From Siphonodentalium dalli (Eukaryota > Mollusca > Scaphopoda > Gadilida > Siphonodentaliidae): a stretch of DNA of 64,000 nucleotides. How positions within the stretch are numbered: the first letter of the stretch is position 1; each line of letters starts with the position of its first letter. The position numbers were made by a program, and so were the translations under genes. Shown one piece after another: positions 35,901 to 52,000 of the stretch. The notes beneath the pieces were generated by a model, which did not search any database, had not been told where the DNA came from, and was given only the letters and a program-made list of their open reading frames with translations. Location of the stretch: the NCBI GenBank assembly GCA_032622095.1, contig CP136061.1, positions 6,648,734 to 6,712,733 of the forward strand, written 5' to 3'.

Positions 35901-38900
35901 ACTAAAGAGATATAACTCTATCTGTAATTTCTATATGCTCTACGTAGTATGGAAATAGTGTGCCCTTCTAACTAAAGAGATATAACTCTATCTGTAATTT
36001 CTATATGCTCTACGTAGTATGGAAATAGTGTGTCATTCTAACTAAAGACATATAACTCTATCTGTAATTTCTATATGCTCTACGTAGTATGGAAATAGTG
36101 TGTCATTCTAACTAAAGAGATATAACTCTATCTGTAATTTCTATATGCTCTACGTAGTATGGAAATAGTGTGTCATTCTAACTAAAGAGATATAACTCTA
36201 TCTGTAATTTCTATATGCTCTGCGTAGTATGGAAATAGTGTGCCATTCTAACTAAAGAGATATAACTCTATCTGTAATTTCTATATGCTCTGTGTAGTAT
36301 GGAAATAGTGTGTCATTCTAACTAAAGACATATAACTCTATCTGTAATTTCTATATGCTCTGCGTAGTATGGAAATAGTGTGTCATTCTAACTAAAGACA
36401 TATAACTCTATCTGTAATTTCTATATGCTCTGCGTAGTATGGAAATAGTGTGTCATTCTAACTAAAGAGATATAACTCTATCTGTAATTTCTATATGCTC
36501 TACGTAGTATGGAAATAGTGTGTCATTCTAACTAAAGAGATATAACTCTATCTGTAATTTCTATATGCTCTGCGTAGTATGGAAATAGTGTGTCATTCTA
36601 ACTAAAGAGATATAACTCTATCTGTAATTTCTATATGCTCTGCGTAGTATGGAAATAGTGTGTCATTCTAACTAAAGACATATAACTCTATCTGTAATTT
36701 CTATATGCTCTGCGTAGTATGGAAATAGTGTGTCATTCTAACTAAAGAGATATAACTCTATCTGTAATTTCTATATGCTCTACGTAGTATGGAAATAGTG
36801 TGTCATTCTAACTAAAGAGATATAACTCTATCTGTAATTTCTATATGCTCTACGTAGTATGGAAATAGTGTGCCCTTCTAACTAAAGAGATATAACTCTA
36901 TCTGTAATTTCTATATGCTCTACGTAGTATGGAAATAGTGTGCCCTTCTAACTAAAGAGATATAACTCTATCTGTAATTTCTATATGCTCTACGTAGTAT
37001 GGAAATAGTGTGCCATTCTAACTAAAGAGATATAACTCTATCTGTAATTTCTATATGCTCTACGTAGTATGGAAATAGTGTGTCATTCTAACTAAAGAGA
37101 TATAACTCTATCTGTAATTTCTATATGCTCTGCGTAGTATGGAAATAGTGTGTCATTCTAACTAAAGAGATATAACTCTATCTGTAATTTCTATATGCTC
37201 TGTGTAGTATGGAAATAGTGTGTCATTCTAACTAAAGAGATATAACTCTATCTGTAATTTCTATATGCTCTACGTAGTATGGAAATAGTGTGCCCTTCTA
37301 ACTAAAGAGATATAACTCTATCTGTAATTTCTATATGCTCTGCGTAGTATGGAAATAGTGTGCCCTTCTAACTAAAGACATATAACTCTATCTGTAATTT
37401 CTATATGCTCTGCGTAGTATGGAAATAGTGTGTCATTCTAACTAAAGAGATATAACTCTATCTGTAATTTCTATATGCTCTGCGTAGTATGGAAATAGTG
37501 TGTCATTCTAACTAAAGAGATATAACTCTATCTGTAATTTCTATATGCTCTGCGTAGTATGGAAATAGTGTGCCCTTCTAACTAAAGAGATATAACTCTA
37601 TCTGTAATTTCTATATGCTCTGCGTAGTATGGAAATAGTGTGTCATTCTAACTAAAGACATATAACTCTATCTGTAATTTCTATATGCTCTGCGTAATAT
37701 GGAAATAGTGTGCCATTCTAACTAAAGACATATAACTCTATCTGTAATTTCTATATGCTCTGCGTAGTATGGAAATAGTGTGTCATTCTAACTGAAGAGA
37801 TATAACTCTATCTGTAATTTCTATATGCTCTGTGTAGTATGGAAATAGTGTGCCATTCTAACTAAAGACATATAACTCTATCTGTAATTTCTATATGCTC
37901 TGTGTAGTATGGAAATAGTGTGCCATTCTAACTAAAGAGATATAACTCTATCTGTAATTTCTATATGCTCTACGTAGTATGGAAATAGTGTGCCATTCTA
38001 ACTAAAGAGATATAACTCTATCTGTAATTTCTATATGCTCTGCGTAGTATGGAAATAGTGTGCCATTCTAACTAAAGAGATATAACTCTATCTGTAATTT
38101 CTATATGCTCTACGTAGTATGGAAATAGTGTGCCCTTCTAACTAAAGACATATAACTCTATCTGTAATTTCTATATGCTCTGCGTAGTATGGAAATAGTG
38201 TGTCATTCTAACTAAAGAGATATAACTCTATCTGTAATTTCTATATGCTCTGCGTAGTATGGAAATAGTGTGCCATTCTAACTAAAGAGATATAACTCTA
38301 TCTGTAATTTCTATATGCTCTGCGTAGTATGGAAATAGTGTGCCATTCTAACTAAAGAGATATAACTCTATCTGTAATTTCTATATGCTCTGCGTAGTAT
38401 GGAAATAGTGTGCCATTCTAACTAAAGAGATATAACTCTATCTGTAATTTCTATATGCTCTGCGTAGTATGGAAATAGTGTGTCATTCTAACTAAAGAGA
38501 TATAACTCTATCTGTAATTTCTATATGCTCTGCGTAGTATGGAAATAGTGTGCCATTCTAACTAAAGAGATATAACTCTATCTGTAATTTCTATATGCTC
38601 TGCGTAGTATGGAAATAGTGTGCCCTTCTAACTAAAGACATATAACTCTATCTGTAATTTCTATATGCTCTGCGTAGTATGGAAATAGTGTGCCATTCTA
38701 ACTAAAGAGATATAACTCTATCTGTAATTTCTATATGCTCTGCGTAGTATGGAAATAGTGTGTCATTCTAACTAAAGACATATAACTCTATCTGTAATTT
38801 CTATATGCTCTGCGTAGTATGGAAATAGTGTGTCATTCTAACTAAAGAGATATAACTCTATCTGTAATTTCTATATGCTCTGCGTAGTATGGAAATAGTG

Positions 38901-41900
38901 TGCCATTCTAACTAAAGAGATATAACTCTATCTGTTATTTCTATATGCTCTGCATAGTATGGAAATAGTGTGCCATTCTAACTAAAGAGATATAACTCTA
39001 TCTGTAATTTCTATATGCTCTGCGTAGTATGGAAATAGTGTGTCATTCTAACTAAAGAGATATAACTCTATCTGTAATTTCTATATGCTCTGCGTAGTAT
39101 GGAAATAGTGTGTCATTCTAACTAAAGACATATAACTCTATCTGTAATTTCTATATGCTCTGCGTAGTATGGAAATAGTGTGTCATTCTAACTAAAGACA
39201 TATAACTCTATCTGTAATTTCTATATGCTCTGCGTAGTATGGAAATAGTGTGCCATTCTAACTAAAGAGATATAACTCTATCTGTAATTTCTATATGCTC
39301 TGCGTAGTATGGAAATAGTGTGTCATTCTAACTAAAGACATATAACTCTATCTGTAATTTCTATATGCTCTGCGTAGTATGGAAATAGTGTGCCCTTCTA
39401 ACTAAAGACATATAACTCTATCTGTAATTTCTATATGCTCTGCGTAGTATGGAAATAGTGTGCCATTCTAACTAAAGAGATATAACTCTATCTGTAATTT
39501 CTATATGCTCTGCGTAGTATGGAAATAGTGTGTCATTCTAACTAAAGACATATAACTCTATCTGTAATTTCTATATGCTCTGCGTAGTATGGAAATAGTG
39601 TGTCATTCTAACTAAAGACATATAACTCTATCTGTAATTTCTATATGCTCTGTGTAGTATGGAAATAGTGTGTCATTCTAACTAAAGACATATAACTCTA
39701 TCTGTAATTTCTATATGCTCTGCGTAGTATGGAAATAGTGTGTCATTCTAACTAAAGACATATAACTCTATCTGTAATTTCTATATGCTCTGTGTAGTAT
39801 GGAAATAGTGTGTCATTCTAACTAAAGACATATAACTCTATCTGTAATTTCTATATGCTCTGCGTAGTATGGAAATAGTGTGCCATTCTAACTAAAGAGA
39901 TATAACTCTATCTGTAATTTCTATATGCTCTGTGTAGTATGGAAATAGTGTGTCATTCTAACTAAAGAGATATAACTCTATCTGTAATTTCTATATGCTC
40001 TGCGTAGTATGGAAATAGTGTGTCATTCTAACTAAAGAGATATAACTCTATCTGTAATTTCTATATGCTCTGCGTAGTATGGAAATAGTGTGCCATTCTA
40101 ACTAAAGAGATATAACTCTATCTGTAATTTCTATATGCTCTGTGTAGTATGGAAATAGTGTGCCCTTCTAACTAAAGAGATATAACTCTATCTGTTATTT
40201 CTATATGCTCTGCGTAATATGGAAATAGTGTGCCATTCTAACTAAAGAGATATAACTCTATCTATAATTTCTATATGCTCTGCGTAGTATGGAAATAGTG
40301 TGTCATTCTAACTAAAGAGATATAACTCTATCTGTAATTTCTATATGCTCTGTGTAGTATGGAAATAGTGTGTCATTCTAACTAAAGAGATATAACTCTA
40401 TCTGTAATTTCTATATGCTCTGCGTAGTATGGAAATAGTGTGTCATTCTAACTAAAGACATATAACTCTATCTGTAATTTCTATATGCTCTGCGTAGTAT
40501 GGAAATAGTGTGTCATTCTAACTAAAGAGATATAACTCTATCTGTAATTTCTATATGCTCTGTGTAGTATGGAAATAGTGTGCCATTCTAACTAAAGACA
40601 TATAACTCTATCTGTAATTTCTATATGCTCTGCGTAGTATGGAAATAGTGTGCCCTTCTAACTAAAGAGATATAACTCTATCTGTAATTTCTATATGCTC
40701 TACGTAGTATGGAAATAGTGTGCCATTCTAACTAAAGAGATATAACTCTATCTGTAATTTCTATATGTTCTGAGTAGTATGGAAATAGTGTGCCATTCTA
40801 ACTGAAGAGATATAACTCTATCTGTAATTTCTATATGCTCTACGTAGTATGGAAATAGTGTGCCATTCTAACTAAAGAGATATAACTCTATCTGTAATTT
40901 CTATATGTTCTGAGTAGTATGGAAATAGTGTGCCATTCTAACTAAAGAGATATAACTCTATCTGTAATTTCTATATGCTCTGCGTAGTATGGAAATAGTG
41001 TGCCCTTCTAACTAAAGAGATATAACTCTATCTGTTATTTCTATATGCTCTGCGTAGTATGGAAATAGTGTGTCATTCTAACTAAAGAGATATAACTCTA
41101 TCTGTAATTTCTATATGCTCTGTGTAGTATGGAAATAGTGTGCCCTTCTAACTAAAGAGATATAACTCTATCTGTTATTTCTATATGCTCTGTGTAGTAT
41201 GGAAATAGTGTGCCCTTCTAACTAAAGACATATAACTCTATCTGTAATTTCTATATGCTCTGTGTAGTATGGAAATAGTGTGTCATTCTAACTAAAGAGA
41301 TATAACTCTATCTGTAATTTCTATATGCTCTGCGTAGTATGGAAATAGTGTGCCCTTCTAACTAAAGAGATATAACTCTATCTGTTATTTCTATATGCTC
41401 TGTGTAGTATGGAAATAGTGTGCCCTTCTAACTAAAGACATATAACTCTATCTGTAATTTCTATATGCTCTGTGTAGTATGGAAATAGTGTGTCATTCTA
41501 ACTAAAGAGATATAACTCTATCTGTAATTTCTATATGCTCTGCGTAGTATGGAAATAGTGTGTCATTCTAACTAAAGAGATATAACTCTATCTGTAATTT
41601 CTATATGCTCTGCGTAGTATGGAAATAGTGTGTCATTCTAACTAAAGACATATAACTCTATCTGTAATTTCTATATGCTCTGTGTAGTATGGAAATAGTG
41701 TGTCATTCTAACTAAAGAGATATAACTCTATCTGTAATTTCTATATGCTCTGTGTAGTATGGAAATAGTGTGCCCTTCTAACTAAAGAGATATAACTCTA
41801 TCTGTTATTTCTATATGCTCTGCGTAGTATGGAAATAGTGTGCCCTTCTAACTAAAGACATATAACTCTATCTGTAATTTCTATATGCTCTGTGTAGTAT

Positions 41901-44900
41901 GGAAATAGTGTGCCCTTCTAACTAAAGAGATATAACTCTATCTGTTATTTCTATATGCTCTGTGTAGTATGGAAATAGTGTGCCCTTCTAACTAAAGACA
42001 TATAACTCTATCTGTAATTTCTATATGCTCTGTGTAATATGGAAATAGTGTGCCATTCTAACTAAAGAGATATAACTCTATCTGTAATTTCTATATGCTC
42101 TGCGTAGTATGGAAATAGTGTGCCATTCTAACTAAAGAGATATAACTCTATCTGTAATTTCTATATGCTCTGTGTAATATGGAAATAGTGTGCCATTCTA
42201 ACTAAAGAGATATAACTCTATCTGTAATTTCTATATGCTCTACGTAGTATGGAAATAGTGTGCCATTCTAACTAAATACATATAACTCTATCTGTAATTT
42301 CTATATGCTCTACGTAGTATGGAAATAGTGTGCCATTCTAACTAAAGAGATATAACTCTATCTGTAATTTCTATATGCTCTGCGTAGTATGGAAATAGTG
42401 TGCCCTTCTAACTAAAGACATATAACTCTATCTGTAATTTCTATATGCTCTGCGTAGTATGGAAATAGTGTGCCATTCTAACTAAAGAGATATAACTCTA
42501 TCTGTAATTTCTATATGCTCTGCGTAGTATGGAAATAGTGTGCCATTCTAACTAAAGACATATAACTCTATCTGTAATTTCTATATGCTCTGTGTAGTAT
42601 GGAAATAGTGTGCCATTCTAACTAAAGAGATATAACTCTATCTGTAATTTCTATATGCTCTGCGTAGTATGGAAATAGTGTGCCATTCTAACTAAAGACA
42701 TATAACTCTATCTGTAATTTCTATATGCTCTGCGTAGTATGGAAATAGTGTGCCATTCTAACTAAAGACATATAACTCTATCTGTAATTTCTATATGCTC
42801 TGTGTAGTATGGAAATAGTGTGCCATTCTAACTAAAGAGATATAACTCTATCTGTAATTTCTATATGCTCTGCGTAGTATGGAAATAGTGTGTCATTCTA
42901 ACTAAAGACATATAACTCTATCTGTAATTTCTATATGCTCTGTGTAGTATGGAAATAGTGTGTCATTCTAACTAAAGACATATAACTCTATCTGTTATTT
43001 CTATATGCTCTGCGTAGTATGGAAATAGTGTGTCATTCTAACTAAAGAGATATAACTCTATCTGTAATTTCTATATGCTCTGCGTTGTATGGAAATAGTG
43101 TGCCATTCTAACTAAAGAGATATAACTCTATCTGTAATTTCTATATGCTCTGCGTTGTATGGAAATAGTGTGCCATTCTAACTAAAGAGATATAACTCTA
43201 TCTGTAATTTCTATATGCTCTGCGTAGTATGGAAATAGTGTGCCATTCTAACTAAAGAGATATAACTCTATCTGTAATTTCTATATGCTCTGCGTAGTAT
43301 GGAAATAGTGTGTCATTCTAACTAAAGACATATAACTCTATCTGTAATTTCTATATGCTCTGTGTAGTATGGAAATAGTGTGCCATTCTAACTAAAGAGA
43401 TATAACTCTATCTGTAATTTCTATATGCTCTGCGTTGTATGGAAATAGTGTGCCATTCTAACTAAAGAGATATAACTCTATCTGTAATTTCTATATGCTC
43501 TGTGTAGTATGGAAATAGTGTGCCCTTCTAACTAAAGACATATAACTCTATCTGTAATTTCTATATGCTCTGCGTAGTATGGAAATAGTGTGCCATTCTA
43601 ACTAAAGAGATATAACTCTATCTGTAATTTCTATATGCTCTGCGTAGTATGGAAATAGTGTGCCATTCTAACTAAAGAGATATAACTCTATCTGTAATTT
43701 CTATATGCTCTGCGTTGTATGGAAATAGTGTGCCATTCTAACTAAAGAGATATAACTCTATCTGTAATTTCTATATGCTCTGTGTAGTATGGAAATAGTG
43801 TGCCCTTCTAACTAAAGACATATAACTCTATCTGTAATTTCTATATGCTCTGCGTAGTATGGAAATAGTGTGCCATTCTAACTAAAGAGATATAACTCTA
43901 TCTGTAATTTCTATATGCTCTGCGTAGTATGGAAATAGTGTGCCATTCTAACTAAAGAGATATAACTCTATCTGTAATTTCTATATGCTCTGCGTAGTAT
44001 GGAAATAGTGTGTCATTCTAACTAAAGACATATAACTCTATCTGTAATTTCTATATGCTCTGTGTAGTATGGAAATAGTGTGTCATTCTAACTAAAGACA
44101 TATAACTCTATCTGTTATTTCTATATGCTCTGCGTAGTATGGAAATAGTGTGTCATTCTAACTAAAGAGATATAACTCTATCTGTAATTTCTATATGCTC
44201 TGTGTAGTATGGAAATAGTGTGCCCTTCTAACTAAAGAGATATAACTCTATCTGTTATTTCTATATGCTCTGTGTAGTATGGAAATAGTGTGCCATTCTA
44301 ACTAAAGACATATAACTCTATCTGTAATTTCTATATGCTCTGCGTAGTATGGAAATAGTGTGCCCTTCTAACTAAAGACATATAACTCTATCTGTAATTT
44401 CTATATGCTCTACGTAGTATGGAAATAGTGTGCCCTTCTAACTAAAGACATATAACTCTATCTGTAATTTCTATATGCTCTGCGTAGTATGGAAATAGTG
44501 TGCCCTTCTAACTAAAGACATATAACTCTATCTGTAATTTCTATATGCTCTGCGTAGTATGGAAATAGTGTGCCCTTCTAACTAAAGAGATATAACTCTA
44601 TCTGTTATTTCTATATGCTCTGTGTAGTATGGAAATAGTGTGCCCTTCTAACTAAAGACATATAACTCTATCTGTAATTTCTATATGCTCTGTGTAATAT
44701 GGAAATAGTGTGCCATTCTAACTAAAGAGATATAACTCTATCTGTAATTTCTATATGCTCTGCGTAGTATGGAAATAGTGTGCCATTCTAACTAAAGAGA
44801 TATAACTCTATCTGTAATTTCTATATGCTCTACGTAGTATGGAAATAGTGTGCCATTCTAACTAAATACATATAACTCTATCTGTAATTTCTATATGCTC

Positions 44901-45330
44901 TGCGTAGTATGGAAATAGTGTGTCATTCTAACTAAAGAGATATAACTCTATCTGTAATTTCTATATGCTCTACGTAGTATGGAAATAGTGTGTCATTCTA
45001 ACTAAAGAGATATAACTCTATCTGTAATTTCTATATGCTCTGCGTAGTATGGAAATAGTGTGCCCTTCTAACTAAAGAGATATAACTCTATCTGTAATTT
45101 CTATATGCTCTGCGTAGTATGGAAATAGTGTGCCATTCTAACTAAAGAGATATAACTCTATCTGTAATTTCTATATGCTCTGTGTAGTATGGAAATAGTG
45201 TGTCATTCTAACTAAAGAGATATAACTCTATCTGTAATTTCTATATGCTCTGCGTAGTATGGAAATAGTGTGCCCTTCTAACTAAAGAGATATAACTCTA
45301 TCTGTAATTTCTATATGCTCTGCGTAGTAT

Positions 45331-46030
45331 GGAAATAGTGTGCCATTCTAACTAAAGAGATATAACTCTATCTGTAATTTCTATATGCTCTGTGTAGTAT
45401 GGAAATAGTGTGCCATTCTAACTAAAGAGATATAACTCTATCTGTAATTTCTATATGCTCTGTGTAGTATGGAAATAGTGTGCCATTCTAACTAAAGAGA
45501 TATAACTCTATCTGTAATTTCTATATGCTCTGTGTAGTATGGAAATAGTGTGCCATTCTAACTAAAGAGATATAACTCTATCTGTAATTTCTATATGCTC
45601 TGTGTAGTATGGAAATAGTGTGCCCTTCTAACTAAAGAGATATAACTCTATCTGTAATTTCTATATGCTCTGTGTAGTATGGAAATAGTGTGCCATTCTA
45701 ACTAAAGAGATATAACTCTATCTGTAATTTCTATATGCTCTGTGTAGTATGGAAATAGTGTGCCATTCTAACTAAAGAGATATAACTCTATCTGTAATTT
45801 CTATATGCTCTGTGTAGTATGGAAATAGTGTGCCATTCTAACTAAAGAGATATAACTCTATCTGTAATTTCTATATGCTCTGTGTAGTATGGAAATAGTG
45901 TGCCATTCTAACTAAAGAGATATAACTCTATCTGTAATTTCTATATGCTCTGTGTAGTATGGAAATAGTGTGCCCTTCTAACTAAAGAGATATAACTCTA
46001 TCTGTAATTTCTATATGCTCTGTGTAGTAT
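45331..46030 (+). repeat. Higher-order repeat: five-unit (350-bp) duplication
   Basis: Four tgcca/g/tgtg units followed by one tgccc/g/tgtg unit, twice. The neighbourhood is unusually homogeneous. Immediately after it (46311-46730) a three-unit, 210-bp block is also duplicated. Confidence 0.9.
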
Positions 46031-49000
46031 GGAAATAGTGTGCCATTCTAACTAAAGACATATAACTCTATCTGTAATTTCTATATGCTCTGTGTAGTAT
46101 GGAAATAGTGTGCCATTCTAACTAAAGAGATATAACTCTATCTGTAATTTCTATATGCTCTGTGTAGTATGGAAATAGTGTGCCATTCTAACTAAAGAGA
46201 TATAACTCTATCTGTAATTTCTATATGCTCTGCGTAGTATGGAAATAGTGTGCCATTCTAACTAAAGAGATATAACTCTATCTGTAATTTCTATATGCTC
46301 TGTGTAGTATGGAAATAGTGTGCCCTTCTAACTAAAGAGATATAACTCTATCTGTAATTTCTATATGCTCTGCGTAGTATGGAAATAGTGTGCCATTCTA
46401 ACTAAAGAGATATAACTCTATCTGTAATTTCTATATGCTCTGCGTAGTATGGAAATAGTGTGCCATTCTAACTAAAGAGATATAACTCTATCTGTAATTT
46501 CTATATGCTCTGTGTAGTATGGAAATAGTGTGCCCTTCTAACTAAAGAGATATAACTCTATCTGTAATTTCTATATGCTCTGCGTAGTATGGAAATAGTG
46601 TGCCATTCTAACTAAAGAGATATAACTCTATCTGTAATTTCTATATGCTCTGCGTAGTATGGAAATAGTGTGCCATTCTAACTAAAGAGATATAACTCTA
46701 TCTGTAATTTCTATATGCTCTGTGTAGTATGGAAATAGTGTGCCCTTCTAACTAAAGAGATATAACTCTATCTGTAATTTCTATATGCTCTGTGTAGTAT
46801 GGAAATAGTGTGTCATTCTAACTAAAGAGATATAACTCTATCTGTAATTTCTATATGCTCTGTGTAGTATGGAAATAGTGTGCCATTCTAACTAAAGAGA
46901 TATAACTCTATCTGTAATTTCTATATGCTCTGTGTAGTATGGAAATAGTGTGTCATTCTAACTAAAGAGATATAACTCTATCTGTAACTTCTATATGCTC
47001 TGCGTAGTATGGAAATAGTGTGCCATTCTAACTAAAGAGATATAACTCTATCTGTAATTTCTATATGCTCTGCGTAGTATGGAAATAGTGTGCCATTCTA
47101 ACTAAAGAGATATAACTCTATCTGTAATTTCTATATGCTCTGTGTAGTATGGAAATAGTGTGCCATTCTAACTAAAGAGATATAACTCTATCTGTAATTT
47201 CTATATGCTCTGTGTAGTATGGAAATAGTGTGCCCTTCTAACTAAAGAGATATAACTCTATCTGTAATTTCTATATGCTCTGCGTAGTATGGAAATAGTG
47301 TGCCATTCTAACTAAAGAGATATAACTCTATCTGTAATTTCTATATGCTCTGCGTAGTATGGAAATAGTGTGCCATTCTAACTAAAGACATATAACTCTA
47401 TCTGTAATTTCTATATGCTCTGCGTAGTATGGAAATAGTGTGCCATTCTAACTAAAGACATATAACTCTATCTGTAATTTCTATATGCTCTGCGTAGTAT
47501 GGAAATAGTGTGTCATTCTAACTAAAGACATATAACTCTATCTGTAATTTCTATATGCTCTGCGTAGTATGGAAATAGTGTGCCATTCTAACTAAAGACA
47601 TATAACTCTATCTGTAATTTCTATATGCTCTGCGTAGTATGGAAATAGTGTGCCATTCTAACTAAAGAGATATAACTCTATCTGTAATTTCTATATGCTC
47701 TGCGTAGTATGGAAATAGTGTGCCATTCTAACTAAAGACATATAACTCTATCTGTAATTTCTATATGCTCTGCGTAGTATGGAAATAGTGTGCCATTCTA
47801 ACTAAAGAGATATAACTCTATCTGTAATTTCTATATGCTCTACGTAGTATGGAAATAGTGTGTCATTCTAACTAAAGAGATATAACTCTATCTGTAATTT
47901 CTATATGCTCTGTGTAGTATGGAAATAGTGTGCCATTCTAACTAAAGACATATAACTCTATCTGTAATTTCTATATGCTCTGCGTAGTATGGAAATAGTG
48001 TGCCATTCTAACTAAAGAGATATAACTCTATCTGTAATTTCTATATGCTCTGCGTAGTATGGAAATAGTGTGCCATTCTAACTAAAGACATATAACTCTA
48101 TCTGTAATTTCTATATGCTCTGTGTAGTATGGAAATAGTGTGTCATTCTAACTAAAGAGATATAACACTATCTGTAATTTCTATATGCTCTGCGTAGTAT
48201 GGAAATAGTGTGCCATTCTAACTAAAGAGATATAACTCTATCTGTAATTTCTATATGCTCTGCGTAGTATGGAAATAGTGTGCCATTCTAACTAAAGACA
48301 TATAACTCTATCTGTAATTTCTATATGCTCTGTGTAGTATGGAAATAGTGTGCCATTCTAACTAAAGAGATATAACTCTATCTGTAATTTCTATATGCTC
48401 TACGTAGTATGGAAATAGTGTGCCATTCTAACTAAAGAGATATAACTCTATCTGTAATTTCTATATGCTCTGCGTAGTATGGAAATAGTGTGCCATTCTA
48501 ACTAAAGAGATATAACTCTATCTGTAATTTCTATATGCTCTACGTAGTATGGAAATAGTGTGCCATTCTAACTAAAGACATATAACTCTATCTGTAATTT
48601 CTATATGCTCTGTGTAGTATGGAAATAGTGTGTCATTCTAACTAAAGAGATATAACTCTATCTGTAATTTCTACATGCTCTGCGTAGTATGGAAATAGTG
48701 TGTCATTCTAACTAAAGAGATATAACTCTATCTGTAATTTCTATATGCTCTGCGTAGTATGGAAATAGTGTGCCATTCTAACTAAAGACATATAACTCTA
48801 TCTGTAATTTCTATATGCTCTGTGTAGTATGGAAATAGTGTGTCATTCTAACTAAAGAGATATAACTCTATCTGTAATTTCTACATGCTCTGCGTAGTAT
48901 GGAAATAGTGTGTCATTCTAACTAAAGAGATATAACTATATCTGTAATTTCTATATGCTCTGTGTAGTATGGAAATAGTGTGCCATTCTAACTAAAGACA

Positions 49001-52000
49001 TATAACTCTATCTGTAATTTCTATATGCTCTGCGTAGTATGGAAATAGTGTGCCATTCTAACTAAAGAGATATAACTCTATCTGTAATTTCTATATGCTC
49101 TGCGTAGTATGGAAATAGTGTGCCATTCTAACTAAAGAGATATAACTCTATCTGTAATTTCTATATGCTCTGCGTAGTATGGAAATAGTGTGCCATTCTA
49201 ACTAAAGAGATATAACTCTATCTGTAATTTCTATATGCTCTGCGTAATATGGAAATAGTGTGCCCTTCTAACTAAAGAGATATAACTCTATCTGTAATTT
49301 CTATATGCTCTACGTAGTATGGAAATAGTGTGCCATTCTAACTAAAGAGATATAACTCTATCTGTAATTTCTATATGCTCTGCGTAGTATGGAAATAGTG
49401 TGCCATTCTAACTAAAGAGATATAACTCTATCTGTAATTTCTATATGCTCTGCGTAGTATGGAAATAGTGTGCCATTCTAACTAAAGAGATATAACTCTA
49501 TCTGTAATTTCTATATGCTCTGCGTAATATGGAAATAGTGTGCCATTCTAACTAAAGACATATAACTCTATCTGTAATTTCTATATGCTCTACGTAGTAT
49601 GGAAATAGTGTGTCATTCTAACTAAAGACATATAACTCTATCTGTAATTTCTATATGCTCTACGTAGTATGGAAATAGTGTGCCCTTCTAACTAAAGAGA
49701 TATAACTCTATCTGTAATTTCTATATGCTCTGCGTAGTATGGAAATAGTGTGCCATTCTAACTAAAGACATATAACTCTATCTGTAATTTCTATATGCTC
49801 TACGTAGTATGGAAATAGTGTGTCATTCTAACTAAAGACATATAACTCTATCTGTAATTTCTATATGCTCTACGTAGTATGGAAATAGTGTGCCATTCTA
49901 ACTAAAGACATATAACTCTATCTGTAATTTCTATATGCTCTACGTAGTATGGAAATAGTGTGTCATTCTAACTAAAGACATATAACTCTATCTGTAATTT
50001 CTATATGCTCTACGTAGTATGGAAATAGTGTGCCCTTCTAACTAAAGAGATATAACTCTATCTGTAATTTCTATATGCTCTGCGTAGTATGGAAATAGTG
50101 TGCCATTCTAACTAAAGAGATATAACTCTATCTGTAATTTCTATATGCTCTGTGTAGTATGGAAATAGTGTGTCATTCTAACTAAAGACATATAACTCTA
50201 TCTGTAATTTCTATATGCTCTGCGTAGTATGGAAATAGTGTGTCATTCTAACTAAAGACATATAACTCTATCTGTAATTTCTATATGCTCTGCGTAGTAT
50301 GGAAATAGTGTGCCATTCTAACTAAAGACATATAACTCTATCTGTAATTTCTATATGCTCTGTGTAGTATGGAAATAGTGTGCCATTCTAACTAAAGAGA
50401 TATAACTCTATCTGTAATTTCTATATGCTCTGCGTAATATGGAAATAGTGTGTCATTCTAACTAAAGACATATAACTCTATCTGTAATTTCTATATGCTC
50501 TGCGTAGTATGGAAATAGTGTGTCATTCTAACTAAAGAGATATAACTCTATCTGTAATTTCTATATGCTCTGCGTAATATGGAAATAGTGTGCCCTTCTA
50601 ACTAAAGAGATATAACTCTATCTGTAATTTCTATATGCTCTGTGTAGTATGGAAATAGTGTGTCATTCTAACTAAAGAGATATAACTCTATCTGTAATTT
50701 CTATATGCTCTGCGTAGTATGGAAATAGTGTGCCCTTCTAACTAAAGAGATATAACTCTATCTGTAATTTCTATATGCTCTGTGTAGTATGGAAATAGTG
50801 TGTCATTCTAACTAAAGAGATATAACTCTATCTGTAATTTCTATATGCTCTGCGTAGTATGGAAATAGTGTGTCATTCTAACTAAAGACATATAACTCTA
50901 TCTGTAATTTCTATATGCTCTGCGTAGTATGGAAATAGTGTGTCATTCTAACTAAAGACATATAACTCTATCTGTAATTTCTATATGCTCTGCGTAATAT
51001 GGAAATAGTGTGTCATTCTAACTAAAGAGATATAACTCTATCTGTAATTTCTATATGCTCTACGTAGTATGGAAATAGTGTGCCATTCTAACTAAAGACA
51101 TATAACTCTATCTGTAATTTCTATATGCTCTGTGTAGTATGGAAATAGTGTGTCATTCTAACTAAAGAGATATAACTCTATCTGTAATTTCTATTTGCTC
51201 TGCGTAGTATGGAAATAGTGTGCCCTTCTAACTAAAGAGATATAACTCTATCTGTAATTTCTATATGCTCTGTGTAGTATGGAAATAGTGTGCCATTCTA
51301 ACTAAAGAGATATAACTCTATCTGTAATTTCTATATGCTCTGCGTAGTATGGAAATAGTGTGTCATTCTAACTAAAGAGATATAACTCTATCTGTAATTT
51401 CTATATGCTCTGCGTAGTATGGAAATAGTGTGCCATTCTAACTAAAGAGATATAACTCTATCTGTAATTTCTATATGCTCTGCGTAGTATGGAAATAGTG
51501 TGTCATTCTAACTAAAGAGATATAACTCTATCTGTAATTTCTATATGCTCTGCATAGTATGGAAATAGTGTGTCATTCTAACTAAAGAGATATAACTCTA
51601 TCTGTAATTTCTATATGCTCTGCGTAATATGGAAATAGTGTGCCCTTCTAACTAAAGAGATATAACTCTATCTGTAATTTCTATATGCTCTACGTAGTAT
51701 GGAAATAGTGTGTCATTCTAACTAAAGACATATAACTCTATCTGTAATTTCTATATGCTCTACGTAGTATGGAAATAGTGTGCCCTTCTAACTAAAGACA
51801 TATAACTCTATCTGTAATTTCTATATGCTCTGTGTAGTATGGAAATAGTGTGTCATTCTAACTAAAGAGATATAACTATATCTGTAATTTCTATTTGCTC
51901 TGCGTAGTATGGAAATAGTGTGTCATTCTAACTAAAGAGATATAACTCTATCTGTAATTTCTATATGCTCTACGTAGTATGGAAATAGTGTGTCATTCTA